A DNA stretch of 64,000 nucleotides from Mycolicibacterium lacusdiani (lineage in GTDB: Bacteria; Actinomycetota; Actinomycetes; Mycobacteriales; Mycobacteriaceae). Position numbers and translations under genes: made by a program. The DNA lies in NCBI RefSeq assembly GCF_021916785.1, contig NZ_JAKCFC010000001.1, positions 372,001 through 436,000 on the forward strand, in the 5' to 3' direction. Shown one piece after another: positions 26,072-35,330 of the stretch. A model generated the notes under the pieces. It was not told the origin of the DNA. It did not search any database and worked only from the letters and a program-made list of their open reading frames with translations. The stretch's first letter is position 1; each line of letters opens with the position of its first letter.

Positions 26072-26536
26072 ATGAGCGAAAACGCGAAGGTCACCGTTGA
26101 ACGAACCATCGATGCGTCCGCGGCCGAGGTCTTCGACGTCATCTCCAATCCCGAGCGCCATCCGGCGCTCGACGGCTCGGGCTTCGTCCGCAGTGTCGAT
26201 CACGCCGACCGGATCCAGGCGGTCGGCGAGGTGTTCACGATGAACATGCAGGGCGACCACATGGGCGGGGAGTACAAGACCGACAACCACGTGTCCGGTT
26301 ACGTCAAGGACAAGCTGCTCGCCTGGAAGACGGCGCCCCAAGGCACCGAGCCTCCCGGATGGGAATGGCTGTGGGAGTTCGAGTCTCAGGGACCGAACCA
26401 GACGCTGGTACGCCACACCTACGACTGGTCGAAGGTCACCGACAAGAAGCTCCTCGAGAAGGTGTCGTTCCCGCTGGTCACCAAGGATCAACTGGACGAC
26501 ACACTGTCCCGGCTCGCCGCGGAGACCTCGTCCTGA
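26072..26536 (+). CDS. SRPBCC-family protein, 154 aa
   Basis: The start MSENAKVTVERTIDASAAEVFDVISNPERH is the standard opening of polyketide-cyclase/START-like proteins, and the sheet continues through WEWLWEFESQGPNQTLVRHTYDW. The C-terminal helix (LDDTLSRLAAE) closes the cavity. It is likely a small ligand-binding protein. Normal length. Confidence 0.85.
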   Translation: MSENAKVTVERTIDASAAEVFDVISNPERHPALDGSGFVRSVDHADRIQAVGEVFTMNMQGDHMGGEYKTDNHVSGYVKDKLLAWKTAPQGTEPPGWEWLWEFESQGPNQTLVRHTYDWSKVTDKKLLEKVSFPLVTKDQLDDTLSRLAAETSS

Positions 26537-26560
26537 CCCGACGTCTGATCGGGGAGCGAC

Positions 26561-27370
26561 CTATCCGTTGTCCCTCCAGGTGAGCACCTCCTTGAGAGAC
26601 GACAGGTCGTAACCGTCGTCGGCGGTGAGTTCGGTCTGGAACAACGTGACTCCTGCCTCGCGGAAGGCGTCGGCGCTGTCGGCGTTCTCCCATAGCGTCG
26701 AGCGTTCGATGTCGGCGCCGTTGCGGCCGAACGACGCTGCCAACTCGTCGACGCGGTCGCTGGACCTGCGGAAGGCGTCGAGGTCGGTGAACGCGTGCCA
26801 GATGTCGGCGTGCCGGGCAACGGCGGGTAGCGAGCGCTTAGGTCCGGTGCCACCGATGAGGATCGGAAGCTTGCGCACGGGCGGCGGAATCAGTTTGGCG
26901 AGCCGGTTCTCGATGCGGATCAGGCTCTCGTCGAACAGGTCGAAGCGCGATCCGAAGGTGCCGAAGTCGTATCCGTAGGTGGTGTAGTCCTTTTCGTACC
27001 ACCCGGCGCCGAGGCCGAGGATGAGCCGTCCGCCGCTGATGTGGTCGACGGTGCGCGCCATGTCGGCGAGCAAGTCCGCGTTGCGGTAGCCGACGCCGGT
27101 GACGAGGAGGCCGATTTCGGCCTGTGAGGTGATCTCGCCCCACGATGCCAGCGCGGTCCACCCCTCGAAGTTGGCGACGTCGGGCTGCTCGTCGAACATG
27201 ATCGGCTTGCCGTCGGCGATTCCCTTCATCGCGGGGCGGTGAAAGTGGTCGTAGCCGAAGATCACGTCGACGCCGAGGTCGTCGGCGCCTAGGACGGCAT
27301 CGCGCCAAGTGCGGTAGTCGGGCGTGCCGCCGGACTGGATCTGCACGGCGACGCGGACGGGACGAGTCAT
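26561..27370 (-). CDS. LLM-class F420-dependent oxidoreductase, 269 aa
   Basis: ATG 27370 with AGGAG upstream. The luciferase-like barrel is clear: VAVQIQSGGTPDYRTWRDAV, FGYDHFHRPAMKG, RTVDHISGGRLILGLGAGWYEKDY and the PILIGGTGPKRSLPAVARHADIWH strand. The G-x-Y/W-x-x-D pattern fits F420-using members. Substrate unknown; no obvious partner gene. Confidence 0.9.
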   Translation of the reverse strand: MTRPVRVAVQIQSGGTPDYRTWRDAVLGADDLGVDVIFGYDHFHRPAMKGIADGKPIMFDEQPDVANFEGWTALASWGEITSQAEIGLLVTGVGYRNADLLADMARTVDHISGGRLILGLGAGWYEKDYTTYGYDFGTFGSRFDLFDESLIRIENRLAKLIPPPVRKLPILIGGTGPKRSLPAVARHADIWHAFTDLDAFRRSSDRVDELAASFGRNGADIERSTLWENADSADAFREAGVTLFQTELTADDGYDLSSLKEVLTWRDNG

Positions 27371-27458
27371 GGATGCTCCTGAGTCGGGGAAGGGCGACCC
27401 TTGAGCCAAGTTCACCGGGCACGGTGTTTATTCCGGATCCGTACGTCGACGCTCGCGC

Positions 27459-29147
27459 TCAGTTCAGAATTGCCCGCGCTGCGCGTTCTGCGATCAGCAT
27501 GACCGGTGCGTTCGTGTTCCCTGACGTGATGGTGGGCATCGCCGACGCGTCGACCACTCGAAGTCCGGCGACGCGGTACACCCGACAATCGGTGTCGAGC
27601 ACGGTCGCGGCTGAACGCGGCAGACCACGTGCATCGAACGCGCCCATCGCGCAGGTGCCCACCGGGTGAAAGATGGTCGTTCCCAGTTCGCGGGCCGCCT
27701 GCTCGAGGTCTTCGTCGCTCTCCAGTCGTGGGCCAGGCAGCACTTCTTCCGGGCGGTACCGAGCCAGCGGCTGCGCCGCCATGATCCGGCGCGTCATCCT
27801 CAATCCCCGCACCGCGATTCGACGATCGGCGTCAGTGGACAGGTAGTTGCAGGAGATCTTCGGGGAGGTCAACGGATCTGGGCCGGCTATGCGCACATGA
27901 CCTCGCGAGGTCGGGCGGAGATTGCACACCGACGGAGTGATCGCTCCGAAGGGGTGCAGGGGCTCGCCGAACTTAGCCAACGACAACGGCTGCACGTGCC
28001 ACTCCAAGTCGGGACTGCTCAACGCGGGATCGCTTCTGGCGAAGGCTCCCAGCGTGGAGGGCGGCATGGTCAGGGGGCCCGAGCGAAATAGCAGGTACTG
28101 AAGTCCCATGCCTGCACGGGTGATCCAGTTCCGATAGAGCGTGTTGACGGTCCGAGCGCCCCGCACCCGGTAGACCGTTCGCAGCTGCAGGTGGTCCTGG
28201 AGGTTCTCACCCACCCCCGGCAGATCGACGGCTACCGGCACCTGGTGCTGGGTGAGCAGCCCGGCCGGTCCGAGCCCCGAGGCTTGCATGAGCTGCGGCG
28301 ACCCAATGGCTCCGGCGCTCAGGATCACCTCTCGGCGGGCCTGGACGTCGACGATCTGGCCGCCTCTGCGCAACCGCACGCCGGTGGCGCGGTGCTGAGC
28401 CGCCGTCCAGGCGCCGCGCCGCTGACCGTCGTGGACCTGGCCGTCCATCAGCAGGTGCAAGGCCTGGGTGTTGGTGTAGATGGTGAGATTCGGCCGTTGC
28501 GAGACGGGATGCAGAAAGGAATCGGCCATCGACCAGCGACGGCCGCGCCGCTGGTTGACGTGGAAGTACGCACTGCCGTCGTTGCTTCCGCGGTTGAACT
28601 CGTCTATCGGGGCAATGCCAAGCTCCGCAGCGGCGTCCTGCCAGGCGTCCAGGATCTTCCAGCGCACCCGGGGCCGCTCCACGGCGATCTCGCCACCGGC
28701 GCCGTGCCAGTCGTCGGCGCCGCCGAAGTAGTCTTCCAACTCCTTGTAGATCGCCAGGGTCTCGCCAACGGAGCCGTCGGCGCCACCCCACAGCCAGCGC
28801 TCGTCACCGGTGGCCCGAGCCCACAGCTCGTAATCGGAAGCCTGGCCACGCATGTGGATCATCGCGTTGATGGACGAGCTGCCGCCGATGACCCGGCCCC
28901 GCGCGTAGTGAATGCTGCGGCCGGCCAGTCCCGGGTCGGGTTCGGTCGCGAAACACCAGTCGGTGCGCGGGTTCGCGATGGTGTACAGGTAGCCCACCGG
29001 CACCTTGATCCAGAACCAGTCGTCCTTGCCGCCTGCCTCGACCAACAGCACACGGTGGTCGGGGTTGGCGCTGAGCCGGTTGGCAAGCAGGCATCCGGCA
29101 CTGCCTGCTCCCACGATGACGAAGTCGAACTCGGCGGCGAAGCGCAT
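27459..29147 (-). CDS. GMC-family FAD oxidoreductase, 562 aa
   Basis: ATG 29147 is preceded by GGAGGAAG. The N-terminal FAD motif VIVGAGSAGCLLANRL, the ARGRVIGGSSSINAM GMC signature 1, SAGAIGSPQLMQASG signature 2, and the C-terminal FHPVGTCAMG with its catalytic His are all present. These enzymes oxidise alcohols, including choline- and sugar-type or aromatic alcohols. Length is normal. It has no linked aldehyde dehydrogenase. Confidence 0.92.
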   Translation of the reverse strand: MRFAAEFDFVIVGAGSAGCLLANRLSANPDHRVLLVEAGGKDDWFWIKVPVGYLYTIANPRTDWCFATEPDPGLAGRSIHYARGRVIGGSSSINAMIHMRGQASDYELWARATGDERWLWGGADGSVGETLAIYKELEDYFGGADDWHGAGGEIAVERPRVRWKILDAWQDAAAELGIAPIDEFNRGSNDGSAYFHVNQRRGRRWSMADSFLHPVSQRPNLTIYTNTQALHLLMDGQVHDGQRRGAWTAAQHRATGVRLRRGGQIVDVQARREVILSAGAIGSPQLMQASGLGPAGLLTQHQVPVAVDLPGVGENLQDHLQLRTVYRVRGARTVNTLYRNWITRAGMGLQYLLFRSGPLTMPPSTLGAFARSDPALSSPDLEWHVQPLSLAKFGEPLHPFGAITPSVCNLRPTSRGHVRIAGPDPLTSPKISCNYLSTDADRRIAVRGLRMTRRIMAAQPLARYRPEEVLPGPRLESDEDLEQAARELGTTIFHPVGTCAMGAFDARGLPRSAATVLDTDCRVYRVAGLRVVDASAMPTITSGNTNAPVMLIAERAARAILN

Positions 29148-29217
29148 CTTCCTCCAAGGCGTCGGTGCGGCAACCGACGATCGCACACAAGCGGGAGCAA
29201 GACTGTCGTTTCAGCGG

Positions 29218-29367
29218 TCAGTGAGTCTCGTTGGCATCACCGGGGTGGGGAACGTTGTCGTCATCGACGTAGGGCGCGTGCTCGGTGTCGGTCTGGTCGT
29301 GGTCGCGCGGGCCCTCGTTGGGTCCTTGGGACTCGACTGCGTCCGCTGCGTCACTGGGCATTGACAT
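29218..29367 (-). CDS. Tiny acidic protein, 49 aa
   Basis: ATG 29367 has AAGGAG nine bases upstream and the frame stops TGA at 29218. The product is rich in Asp, Glu, His and Pro with no hydrophobic segment, so it is likely disordered. It resembles the other tiny acidic proteins of the window. Function unknown. Confidence 0.5.
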   Translation of the reverse strand: MSMPSDAADAVESQGPNEGPRDHDQTDTEHAPYVDDDNVPHPGDANETH

Positions 29368-29457
29368 GGTCGGATTCTCCTTGGTCGTTCCGCGGGCTCG
29401 TCCCGCCGGAATGTTCGTCGGTGGCGGGTGCCCTCTTCGAGCCGATCCGAACCGCGC

Positions 29458-30152
29458 TCAGAGGGAGCGGCAGGTCCGGAGGTAACTGAGGAACGAAGCC
29501 TGCAGCCCAGTGACGTGCGTTTCGCGCAGGATATCGCTGGTGACCGATTCCCCGCGAGCCGTGAGGCGGTGAAGCACGGTGGCCGTCACCCATCCCGTCG
29601 ACCTGCGCGAAGATCTGACTATCCTCGGCGATGACGCCGGGGCTCCCCGCGCCGATGCTCTCGAAGACACTGGCGCCGCTGAGCCAGGCGTAGAGGCCCG
29701 AAGAGTCCTCCGTACGGGTAGCCAAAGAGACCGTGACCGCTCGCAGCCGTACCGAAGTCACGTTCGATACGCGGGTGCAGCTCCGCGGTGAGGAATCCCA
29801 GGAAGGCATCGGCGTGGGTGTCGCGTAATTCGGCGAGGTAGGCGTCGGCTTCTTCGCGTGTCCTGGCGCCCGTTCGAAATCTCATTTCGACGGCATCGGT
29901 GAGTTCCTGGGCGACGGGTTCGCCGGGTGGCACGAAGTCCTTGTTGCGCAATCGATCCCAGTCCTGCGCCTCCGCGCCCGCGTAGCCGACGCTGACTTGG
30001 ATGTAGGGCTGTATCCGCTGCATGGGGTCCATCTGCGTGACGATGAGCGGAGCCGTCATGCCCACGGCCCAGTTCCCGTCGAGCACGTACACGGCAGGCG
30101 CTCGGGTCGCGGTGCGGTCGTAGCCCGGGGGCGTGGTGACGCATGCGCGAAG
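29458..30152 (-). pseudogene. Decayed esterase (alpha/beta hydrolase) pseudogene
   Basis: Three different frames together reproduce a serine-esterase of the Fes/IroE-like type. The first has VYVLDGNWAVGMT and the elbow GYPYGGLF. An extra G near 29697 shifts to the frame with YAWLSGASVFESIGAGSPGV. A second break shifts to the frame with LRETHVTGLQASFLSYLR, which holds the catalytic-His region. The N-terminal 40 or so residues are missing, with the coding trace starting right at the stop of the coiled-coil gene. About 30 residues also appear lost in the middle. Confidence 0.75.
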
Positions 30153-30162
30153 GTAAGCGACG

Positions 30163-30696
30163 CTAGACGCCCGCGTTGCGAGCCGTTACGGCCGCAGCCG
30201 TCGCCTGAGCGGTGGACGGTTCGATGTGTGTCGCCACGGCATCGTCCTCGCCTTCGCTTGCCTGGGCCTGACCAGTGGACGCCGACAGATCCTTGGCTTT
30301 CTGCGCAGCCAAGACCTCGACCAGTAGGGCCTCGTCGTACTTCGCCTCAGCGGCTTGGCTTCGCTTGCGCGCCTCTTCTACCTCGCGTTGCGCCTTGCTC
30401 CGGGCCTTGCGCAGTGTTTCCCGCTGTTCCGCCGAAGCCTTGATCGCACGCTTGAGTTCGGCCTGCTGATCGATTGCGGCTTGCAGTGCAGCTTCGTCGG
30501 CGGTGCGCCGTTCGGCATTGTCCTCCAGCCGTTCCAACACGAGGGAAAGCTGGTTCTCGGCCCGGGTCGCCGCTTCTTCGGCGGCCTGCCAGTGGCCGCG
30601 AGGCTCATCCAAGGCGGTGTGATCGATTACCAAGTCGGCGTTGCTGTCGGCTGTCGTGGAGTCGGACTGTGAGCGTGCGTCTGCGGTTGTCATCAT
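30163..30696 (-). CDS. Coiled-coil hypothetical protein, 177 aa
   Basis: Residues 35-130 are a long amphipathic helix rich in Ala, Glu, Arg and Lys (AEQRETLRKARSKAQREVEEA), predicting a coiled coil. Both termini look disordered. There is no signal peptide or membrane segment. The start is ATG 30696 or 30693, after AGAAGAG. No domain recognised. Confidence 0.7.
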   Translation of the reverse strand: MMTTADARSQSDSTTADSNADLVIDHTALDEPRGHWQAAEEAATRAENQLSLVLERLEDNAERRTADEAALQAAIDQQAELKRAIKASAEQRETLRKARSKAQREVEEARKRSQAAEAKYDEALLVEVLAAQKAKDLSASTGQAQASEGEDDAVATHIEPSTAQATAAAVTARNAGV

Positions 30697-30918
30697 TTGG
30701 CTCTTCTCTTCGGAGTTCTCGCGCCGCGGGCGCGGAGTGTCGCGCGGCTGACTCGTCGATTGACGACGCCGGTGTCAGAGGGGTTCCCCCTATGCGCCAT
30801 TGCAACCATGGGGAGTCTGGCAGTACCCCTACTGCTGGGATCTCCTTGGCGTCTGCAATACCGCCTACCTTGCTCTGAGAGGCACCGACGGGACGGCCTA
30901 CGAGGAAGGCGGCACGTG

Positions 30919-31710
30919 ATGAAAATCCAAAGCGCAACGCAATCAGAGCTTTTCGATCTCACCGGAAAGCGCGCCCTGGTCACCGGTGGCACCAGGGGCA
31001 TCGGGATGATGATTGCGCGCGGACTGCTGCGGGCAGGCGCTCGCGTGGTCATCAGCGCACGCAACGCAGACGCGTGCGCTCAGGCGCAAGAAGAGCTGTC
31101 CGAGTACGGCGACGTCTGGGCGATCCCCGCCGATCTATCCCGCCCCGATGAGTGTGCACGCCTTGCTGACCTCGTCACGGCCGACTCCGGGACTCTCGAC
31201 GTCTTGGTCAACAATGCGGGCGCGATGTGGGACGAGCCGTTGGAGACGTTCCCGGTCGCGGCCTGGGACACAGTCGTCGACCTCAACCTGAAGTCGCCGT
31301 TCTGGCTGGTACAGGCGCTCCTACCGGCACTTCGCACTGCCGGTACCGCCGACGACCCCGCGCGGGTCGTCAACATCGGCAGCATCGCGGCCATACACAT
31401 CCCCGCGCGGCCCAACTACTCGTATTCCAGTAGCAAGGCGGCGCTGCATCAGCTGACCAGGGTGCTGGCGAAAGAACTGGGCCCGCAACACATCACCGTG
31501 AACGCGGTAGCGCCCGGTCCATTCCCGTCGACGATGATGGCTTCGACCCTCGACGAGTTCGGCGACGCGATCGCGGCGTCGGCCCCACTGCGCCGGATCG
31601 GCCGCGACGACGACATGGCAGGTGTCGCCGTGTTCCTCGCCAGCCGCGCAGGCGCTTACCTGACAGGCACCGTCATCCCCGTCGACGGAGGGATCGCGAC
31701 GACTGCGTGA
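30919..31710 (+). CDS. Short-chain dehydrogenase/reductase (SDR), 263 aa
   Basis: Cofactor motif VTGGTRGIG near residue 22, NNAGAM after strand 4, catalytic YSSSK with its upstream Ser in NIGSIAA, and the PGPFPS loop. All are intact, so an active NAD(P)-dependent reductase is expected. ATG 30919 (or GTG 30916) follows GAGGAAG. The next gene is a same-strand HTH regulator, 64 bases away, a frequent pairing. Confidence 0.92.
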   Translation: MKIQSATQSELFDLTGKRALVTGGTRGIGMMIARGLLRAGARVVISARNADACAQAQEELSEYGDVWAIPADLSRPDECARLADLVTADSGTLDVLVNNAGAMWDEPLETFPVAAWDTVVDLNLKSPFWLVQALLPALRTAGTADDPARVVNIGSIAAIHIPARPNYSYSSSKAALHQLTRVLAKELGPQHITVNAVAPGPFPSTMMASTLDEFGDAIAASAPLRRIGRDDDMAGVAVFLASRAGAYLTGTVIPVDGGIATTA

Positions 31711-31774
31711 GTCCTTGGTTTGGGGGTATTGGCGGTACCTCCCTTCGTCTGCGCTGCGGGCCTACGGTGAGTGG

Positions 31775-32659
31775 ATGGCTGCCACGCTTGATCTGCGCAC
31801 CGAGATCCGAGAGTTCCTCAGGTCGCGCCGCGCCCGCGTAGCGCCTGAGATGGTTGGCCTGCCCGCCTACGGCAGTCGGCGTCGGGTCGAGGGACTGCGT
31901 CGCGAGGAGGTAGCGCTACTGGCTGGCGTCTCGGTCGAGTACTACGTGCGCATCGAGCGCGGCAACCTCAGCGGCACCTCGGAGGGCGTGCTCGACGCGC
32001 TGGCCACGGCGTTGCAGCTCAACGACGCGGAGCGCGATCACCTCGGGCATCTTGCACGCCGGTCCGCGCCTGGTGGTCGACGGCACTGTGAACCCACTAC
32101 GACGGTGCGCCCCGGGCTGCAGGAGGTCCTCGACGCAATCACCGGTGCGCCGGCGTTGATCCGCAATGGGCGCCACGACCTGCTCGCCATGAATCACCTT
32201 GGTCGCGCGTTGTATTCACCATTGTTGGCCGACCGGCGAAGGCCCGCCAACACAGCGCGATTCGTGTACTTGCATCCCAGCGAGGCAGAGGCGTTCTTCG
32301 TCGACTACGACCATGCGGCGCGGAATGCGGCCGCGATGTTGCGCATGGAAGTGGGTCGCAATCCCCACGACCAGGAACTCCTCGCCTTGGTGGGTGAATT
32401 ATCAGCGGGCAGTGCGCTATTCCGGCAGCAGTGGGCATCTCAGGACGTGCGGGTGCATGGACACGGAAGCAAGCGTGTGAACCACCCGGTAGTGGGCCTG
32501 CTCGACTTGAACTTCGAGTCCATGGATCTGCCCACCGACCCGGGCCTGCAGCTGAACCTCTACACCGTTACTGCGGGAGGGCCGGCCGCCGACAAGCTGG
32601 CCCTGTTGGCGTCGTGGGCCATCCAAGAGACGATGGCAGGCGGTCGAGCCGCAATTTGA
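31775..32659 (+). CDS. XRE-type HTH regulator with MmyB-like ligand domain, 294 aa
   Basis: N-terminal helix-turn-helix (RRVEGLRREEVALLAGVSVEYYVRIERG, about residues 34-62) is followed by a helical domain of the MmyB-like ligand-binding type (HDLLAMNHLGRALYSPLL, ARFVYLHPSEAEAFF). It probably controls the adjacent SDR gene. A second member of the same family sits at 39397-40227. Start ATG 31775. Confidence 0.88.
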   Translation: MAATLDLRTEIREFLRSRRARVAPEMVGLPAYGSRRRVEGLRREEVALLAGVSVEYYVRIERGNLSGTSEGVLDALATALQLNDAERDHLGHLARRSAPGGRRHCEPTTTVRPGLQEVLDAITGAPALIRNGRHDLLAMNHLGRALYSPLLADRRRPANTARFVYLHPSEAEAFFVDYDHAARNAAAMLRMEVGRNPHDQELLALVGELSAGSALFRQQWASQDVRVHGHGSKRVNHPVVGLLDLNFESMDLPTDPGLQLNLYTVTAGGPAADKLALLASWAIQETMAGGRAAI

Positions 32660-32691
32660 CCCACACCGACGGAGGACAGGAGAGTGGGGCC

Positions 32692-33291
32692 ATGAGGACG
32701 ATCGCATACCGCACCACGGCAGCCGTCGGCCTGGCCGTCACCTTGATCACCGTGGGCTGCAGCAATGGTGGGAACGTCGACGCGTCGGCGCCGCCGCAGG
32801 TCGGATTGATCGCCACGTCCGAGACCGACGCCCCGCCCAATGAAGTGACGCTCATCGGGGAGCGAGACGTCGAGGTGACCCTGACCGGTCCGATCGCCGC
32901 CAAGTACGCGTCGGCAACCGACTATCAACGGCAGGCTCTGGGCAAGCCGTTGACGGGTGACCGCAACGCGGGAGCACGGGAGAGCGGTGTGCTCTTTCAG
33001 CAGTTCCAAGGCGGCGTGATCACTGCGAAGAACGCCGACGCGAGCACTCCCGGATACATCACGTGGGGCAAGATCCGCGAGGCCTGGAATGTCCCGCGTG
33101 ACCCCGAGGGCGTGCCTGCGGTCACCGGGGAAAACGGCTCAGTGGGACCGTTGGGCGCGCCGACCAGCGACGAGGACACCGCCGGGGATCTCCTCGTCAC
33201 GACCTTCGATCACGGCAAGGTCGAGTACGACCCGAAGACGGACCAGGTCGAGGTGACGGTCGACGGCAAGGTCGTTCCCTCCGGACTCTGA
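32692..33291 (+). CDS. LGFP-repeat-like lipoprotein, 199 aa
   Basis: ATG 32692 begins a lipoprotein signal ending in a lipobox-like TVGC. The centre (LGKPLTGDRNAG, VLFQQFQGGVITAK, YITWGKIREAWN) has the cadence of one or two LGFP repeats, which occur in actinobacterial envelope proteins. It should be anchored outside the membrane and may bind the cell wall. The C-terminal strand pattern (VEYDPKTDQVEVTVDG) is unassigned. Confidence 0.78.
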   Translation: MRTIAYRTTAAVGLAVTLITVGCSNGGNVDASAPPQVGLIATSETDAPPNEVTLIGERDVEVTLTGPIAAKYASATDYQRQALGKPLTGDRNAGARESGVLFQQFQGGVITAKNADASTPGYITWGKIREAWNVPRDPEGVPAVTGENGSVGPLGAPTSDEDTAGDLLVTTFDHGKVEYDPKTDQVEVTVDGKVVPSGL

Positions 33292-33394
33292 CGTTCGCGG
33301 CGCGGGCTCAATCGTGCCGATCCGCTACAGCAGGGTCGCGTAGATTCTCTGAGAGCAATCCGAGCACCCACCGCAGCATTCACCGAAGGCCATC

Positions 33395-33643
33395 ATGTCC
33401 GACGAGCAGAACACAGACGTTCCACCGAATCACCTCTCCATCGATCCGCGAAGTGCCTTCTATAGCGAAGAAGCGCTTGAGCGCGGTGTGGGTATTCGCT
33501 TCAATGGTGCCGAGAAGACCAATGTCCACGAATACGACGTGGCCGAGGGCTGGGTGCGTGTTGAAGTCCCTACCGCGAAGGATCGCCGCGGAAATCCCAT
33601 GGTGGTCAAGCTCAGTGGCACGGTTGAGCCCTTCTTCCGCTGA
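33395..33643 (+). CDS. DUF3297 family protein, 82 aa
   Basis: PPNHLSIDPRSAFYSEEAL, the RGVGIRFNGAEKTNV stretch and the VEGWVRVEVPTAKDRRGNPM-like middle are characteristic of DUF3297, a small basic/acidic soluble family found across actinobacteria and proteobacteria. GAAGG lies upstream of the ATG. Function unknown. Confidence 0.85.
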   Translation: MSDEQNTDVPPNHLSIDPRSAFYSEEALERGVGIRFNGAEKTNVHEYDVAEGWVRVEVPTAKDRRGNPMVVKLSGTVEPFFR

Positions 33644-33673
33644 GCACGACACCTGACGCCCGGATACGCCCGA

Positions 33674-34222
33674 CTAGGAGTTCTTGTCGGCGTTCGTGCG
33701 GGGGCCGGTGCGTATCCAGACCACTGCGAAGAACGCCAACGTCAGCGCGAGCGGGATGAGTCCAACGAACCAGCTCAGCGCTAGCGGCGGTCCTGGCTGT
33801 CGGAGCACGTCCACGGCCAGGTCGCCGGTGCCTTCGCCCTGCGGACCGTTGATCGTGAACCGTAGCGTCCACGTCCCCGAGGAGCCGAGCGACTCCACGT
33901 CGAGACCCCACACATCGCGGTTGCGGGGATGCCGGGATAGTCGGTCCACCTCCTCCCGGCCATCGGGAGCGATCGTGGTGATGGTGCCGGACTTGCCTGC
34001 GATTCCGCCGTCCGGTTCGAACGTGAAATCCAACGACTGCATGGCACGCAGCGGCCACACGGTGAACCCGACCGTCACCGGGTAGGGGCCCACCTGAACC
34101 TGCTCGGTGTGCACGACGTAGTCCAGCGGATCGGCGGCCGCGGCCGGTGCCGCACCGACCCACAGCGCGGCGACGGCGCACAGCATCACGACCATCGCGC
34201 GCAACTTGCTGAGGATGGTCAT
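33674..34222 (-). CDS. Exported C-terminally anchored beta-domain protein, PmoD-like in layout, 182 aa
   Basis: The last gene of the four-gene operon; its ATG overlaps the previous stop (ATGA). Signal peptide (to about residue 37, AAPAAAA) precedes a periplasmic beta-sandwich-like domain of about 105 residues (DPLDYVVHTEQVQVGPYPVTVGF, WTLRFTINGPQGEG). One transmembrane helix (about residues 150-170) and a short basic tail follow. This is the layout of PmoD, the accessory copper protein of pMMO operons, but the cysteine and methionine ligands of PmoD are not evident. Family membership is unproven. Confidence 0.6.
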   Translation of the reverse strand: MTILSKLRAMVVMLCAVAALWVGAAPAAAADPLDYVVHTEQVQVGPYPVTVGFTVWPLRAMQSLDFTFEPDGGIAGKSGTITTIAPDGREEVDRLSRHPRNRDVWGLDVESLGSSGTWTLRFTINGPQGEGTGDLAVDVLRQPGPPLALSWFVGLIPLALTLAFFAVVWIRTGPRTNADKNS

Positions 34223-35316
34223 GCTGATGCACCCACCGAGGCTGTTCCAGATGCGCGCAATGCCCGGCCGAGTCGCCACGTCGCGCCGCCGAGCACCCCC
34301 GCGAGCAGCCCTCCGGCGAAGCACGTCAGCAGGATGCTGCCCGCCTGCCCGCCGCCGTCCTCACCACCCAGGTCGACGCCACCGGATCCCAATGAGCTGA
34401 GCAGCCAGATGATCGCGATCACGCCTGCCGCCCCGGAACCGGCCAGCAGCCAGGCGCTCGCGCCTCTCCAATGCAGTAAGAGTTCGACGACGACGCTGAA
34501 TGCGAAGACGATGGCGGGGATCATGACCATGTCGATGGGGAAGCCCAACTCGACGAAGTCGCGAAGCGCCAGGTGCTGCAGGTCGGCGTACCAGCCGACC
34601 GCCCAGCTGGCGAACGACCAGGTCGCCAGGTTCAACACCAGTGTGACAAGACCGGTGCCGATGGCGCCGCCGCGTGGCACGACTTGAGATCCGAGCAGGA
34701 CGCAAACGAGCGGAATGGCCAGCCAGGTCAGGGTGGGCCAGTCGATGGTCGTGCCGAGGTCGAGGTCGGCCAGCGCGCCGCTCTGGATCGACGCGTACTG
34801 CCCGAACGCGGCAATTGCGATCATGAACCCCCAACGGCCCCAGCGGTGTTCGCGGGCCGCTGCGAAGACGATCGCTGTGCCGATCATGGTGACGCAGATC
34901 GACGTCAGCCAACCCTGGTGCGGCGGCGACGCGACGGTCACGTCGAATCCGTACAGGCCGTGCCACCACTCGTCGTACAACCCATACAGCAGGAACGAGG
35001 CCGCGGCGATGCCGCCGACCAGATAGCCGATCGGCGCGGCGAATACGCCGAGCACCGTGAACGCACGACCGCCGACGGTCGGATCGAGATGCTGGCCATC
35101 GCGCTGTGCGGCGGTGGCCCGCAACACCATCACCAAACTGGTCAAGCCGGCGATCGCGCCGCCGGCGTAGATGAACAGGTGCGGCAGCGTGAAGAAGCTG
35201 TCCGGCCCGACGTCGAGGTGCCAGTCGATGTCCCAGGTCAACCCCGACAGCGAGATCAGGGTGCCGGCGAGCATGACGAACGCCGGTATCTTGCCGCGCG
35301 AATCCGCACTCGTCAT
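34219..35316 (-). CDS. Multi-spanning membrane protein with PmoC/AmoC-like copper motifs, 365 aa
   Basis: About ten helices are predicted. Asp29, His33 and His46 (DIDWH...DSFFTLPH) have the D-x3-H-x12-H spacing of the CuC ligands of PmoC (Asp156, His160, His173 in Methylococcus). Asp115, His119 and His133 (DEWWH...SPPHQG) have the spacing of CuD (Asn227, His231, His245), and share the E-W-x-H and P-x-H-x-G residues as I recall that segment. The first ligand is Asp instead of Asn. The remaining 230 residues add about six helices, perhaps a PmoA-like part. Start ATG 35316. Confidence 0.68.
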   Translation of the reverse strand: MTSADSRGKIPAFVMLAGTLISLSGLTWDIDWHLDVGPDSFFTLPHLFIYAGGAIAGLTSLVMVLRATAAQRDGQHLDPTVGGRAFTVLGVFAAPIGYLVGGIAAASFLLYGLYDEWWHGLYGFDVTVASPPHQGWLTSICVTMIGTAIVFAAAREHRWGRWGFMIAIAAFGQYASIQSGALADLDLGTTIDWPTLTWLAIPLVCVLLGSQVVPRGGAIGTGLVTLVLNLATWSFASWAVGWYADLQHLALRDFVELGFPIDMVMIPAIVFAFSVVVELLLHWRGASAWLLAGSGAAGVIAIIWLLSSLGSGGVDLGGEDGGGQAGSILLTCFAGGLLAGVLGGATWRLGRALRASGTASVGASA

Positions 35317-35330
35317 GGTGGTGTGCCTTT

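Noticed and set aside
34219..35316. Naming the gene pmoC or amoC outright
   Set aside because: Similarity is motif-level only, the protein is longer with extra helices, and the operon lacks a separate pmoA.
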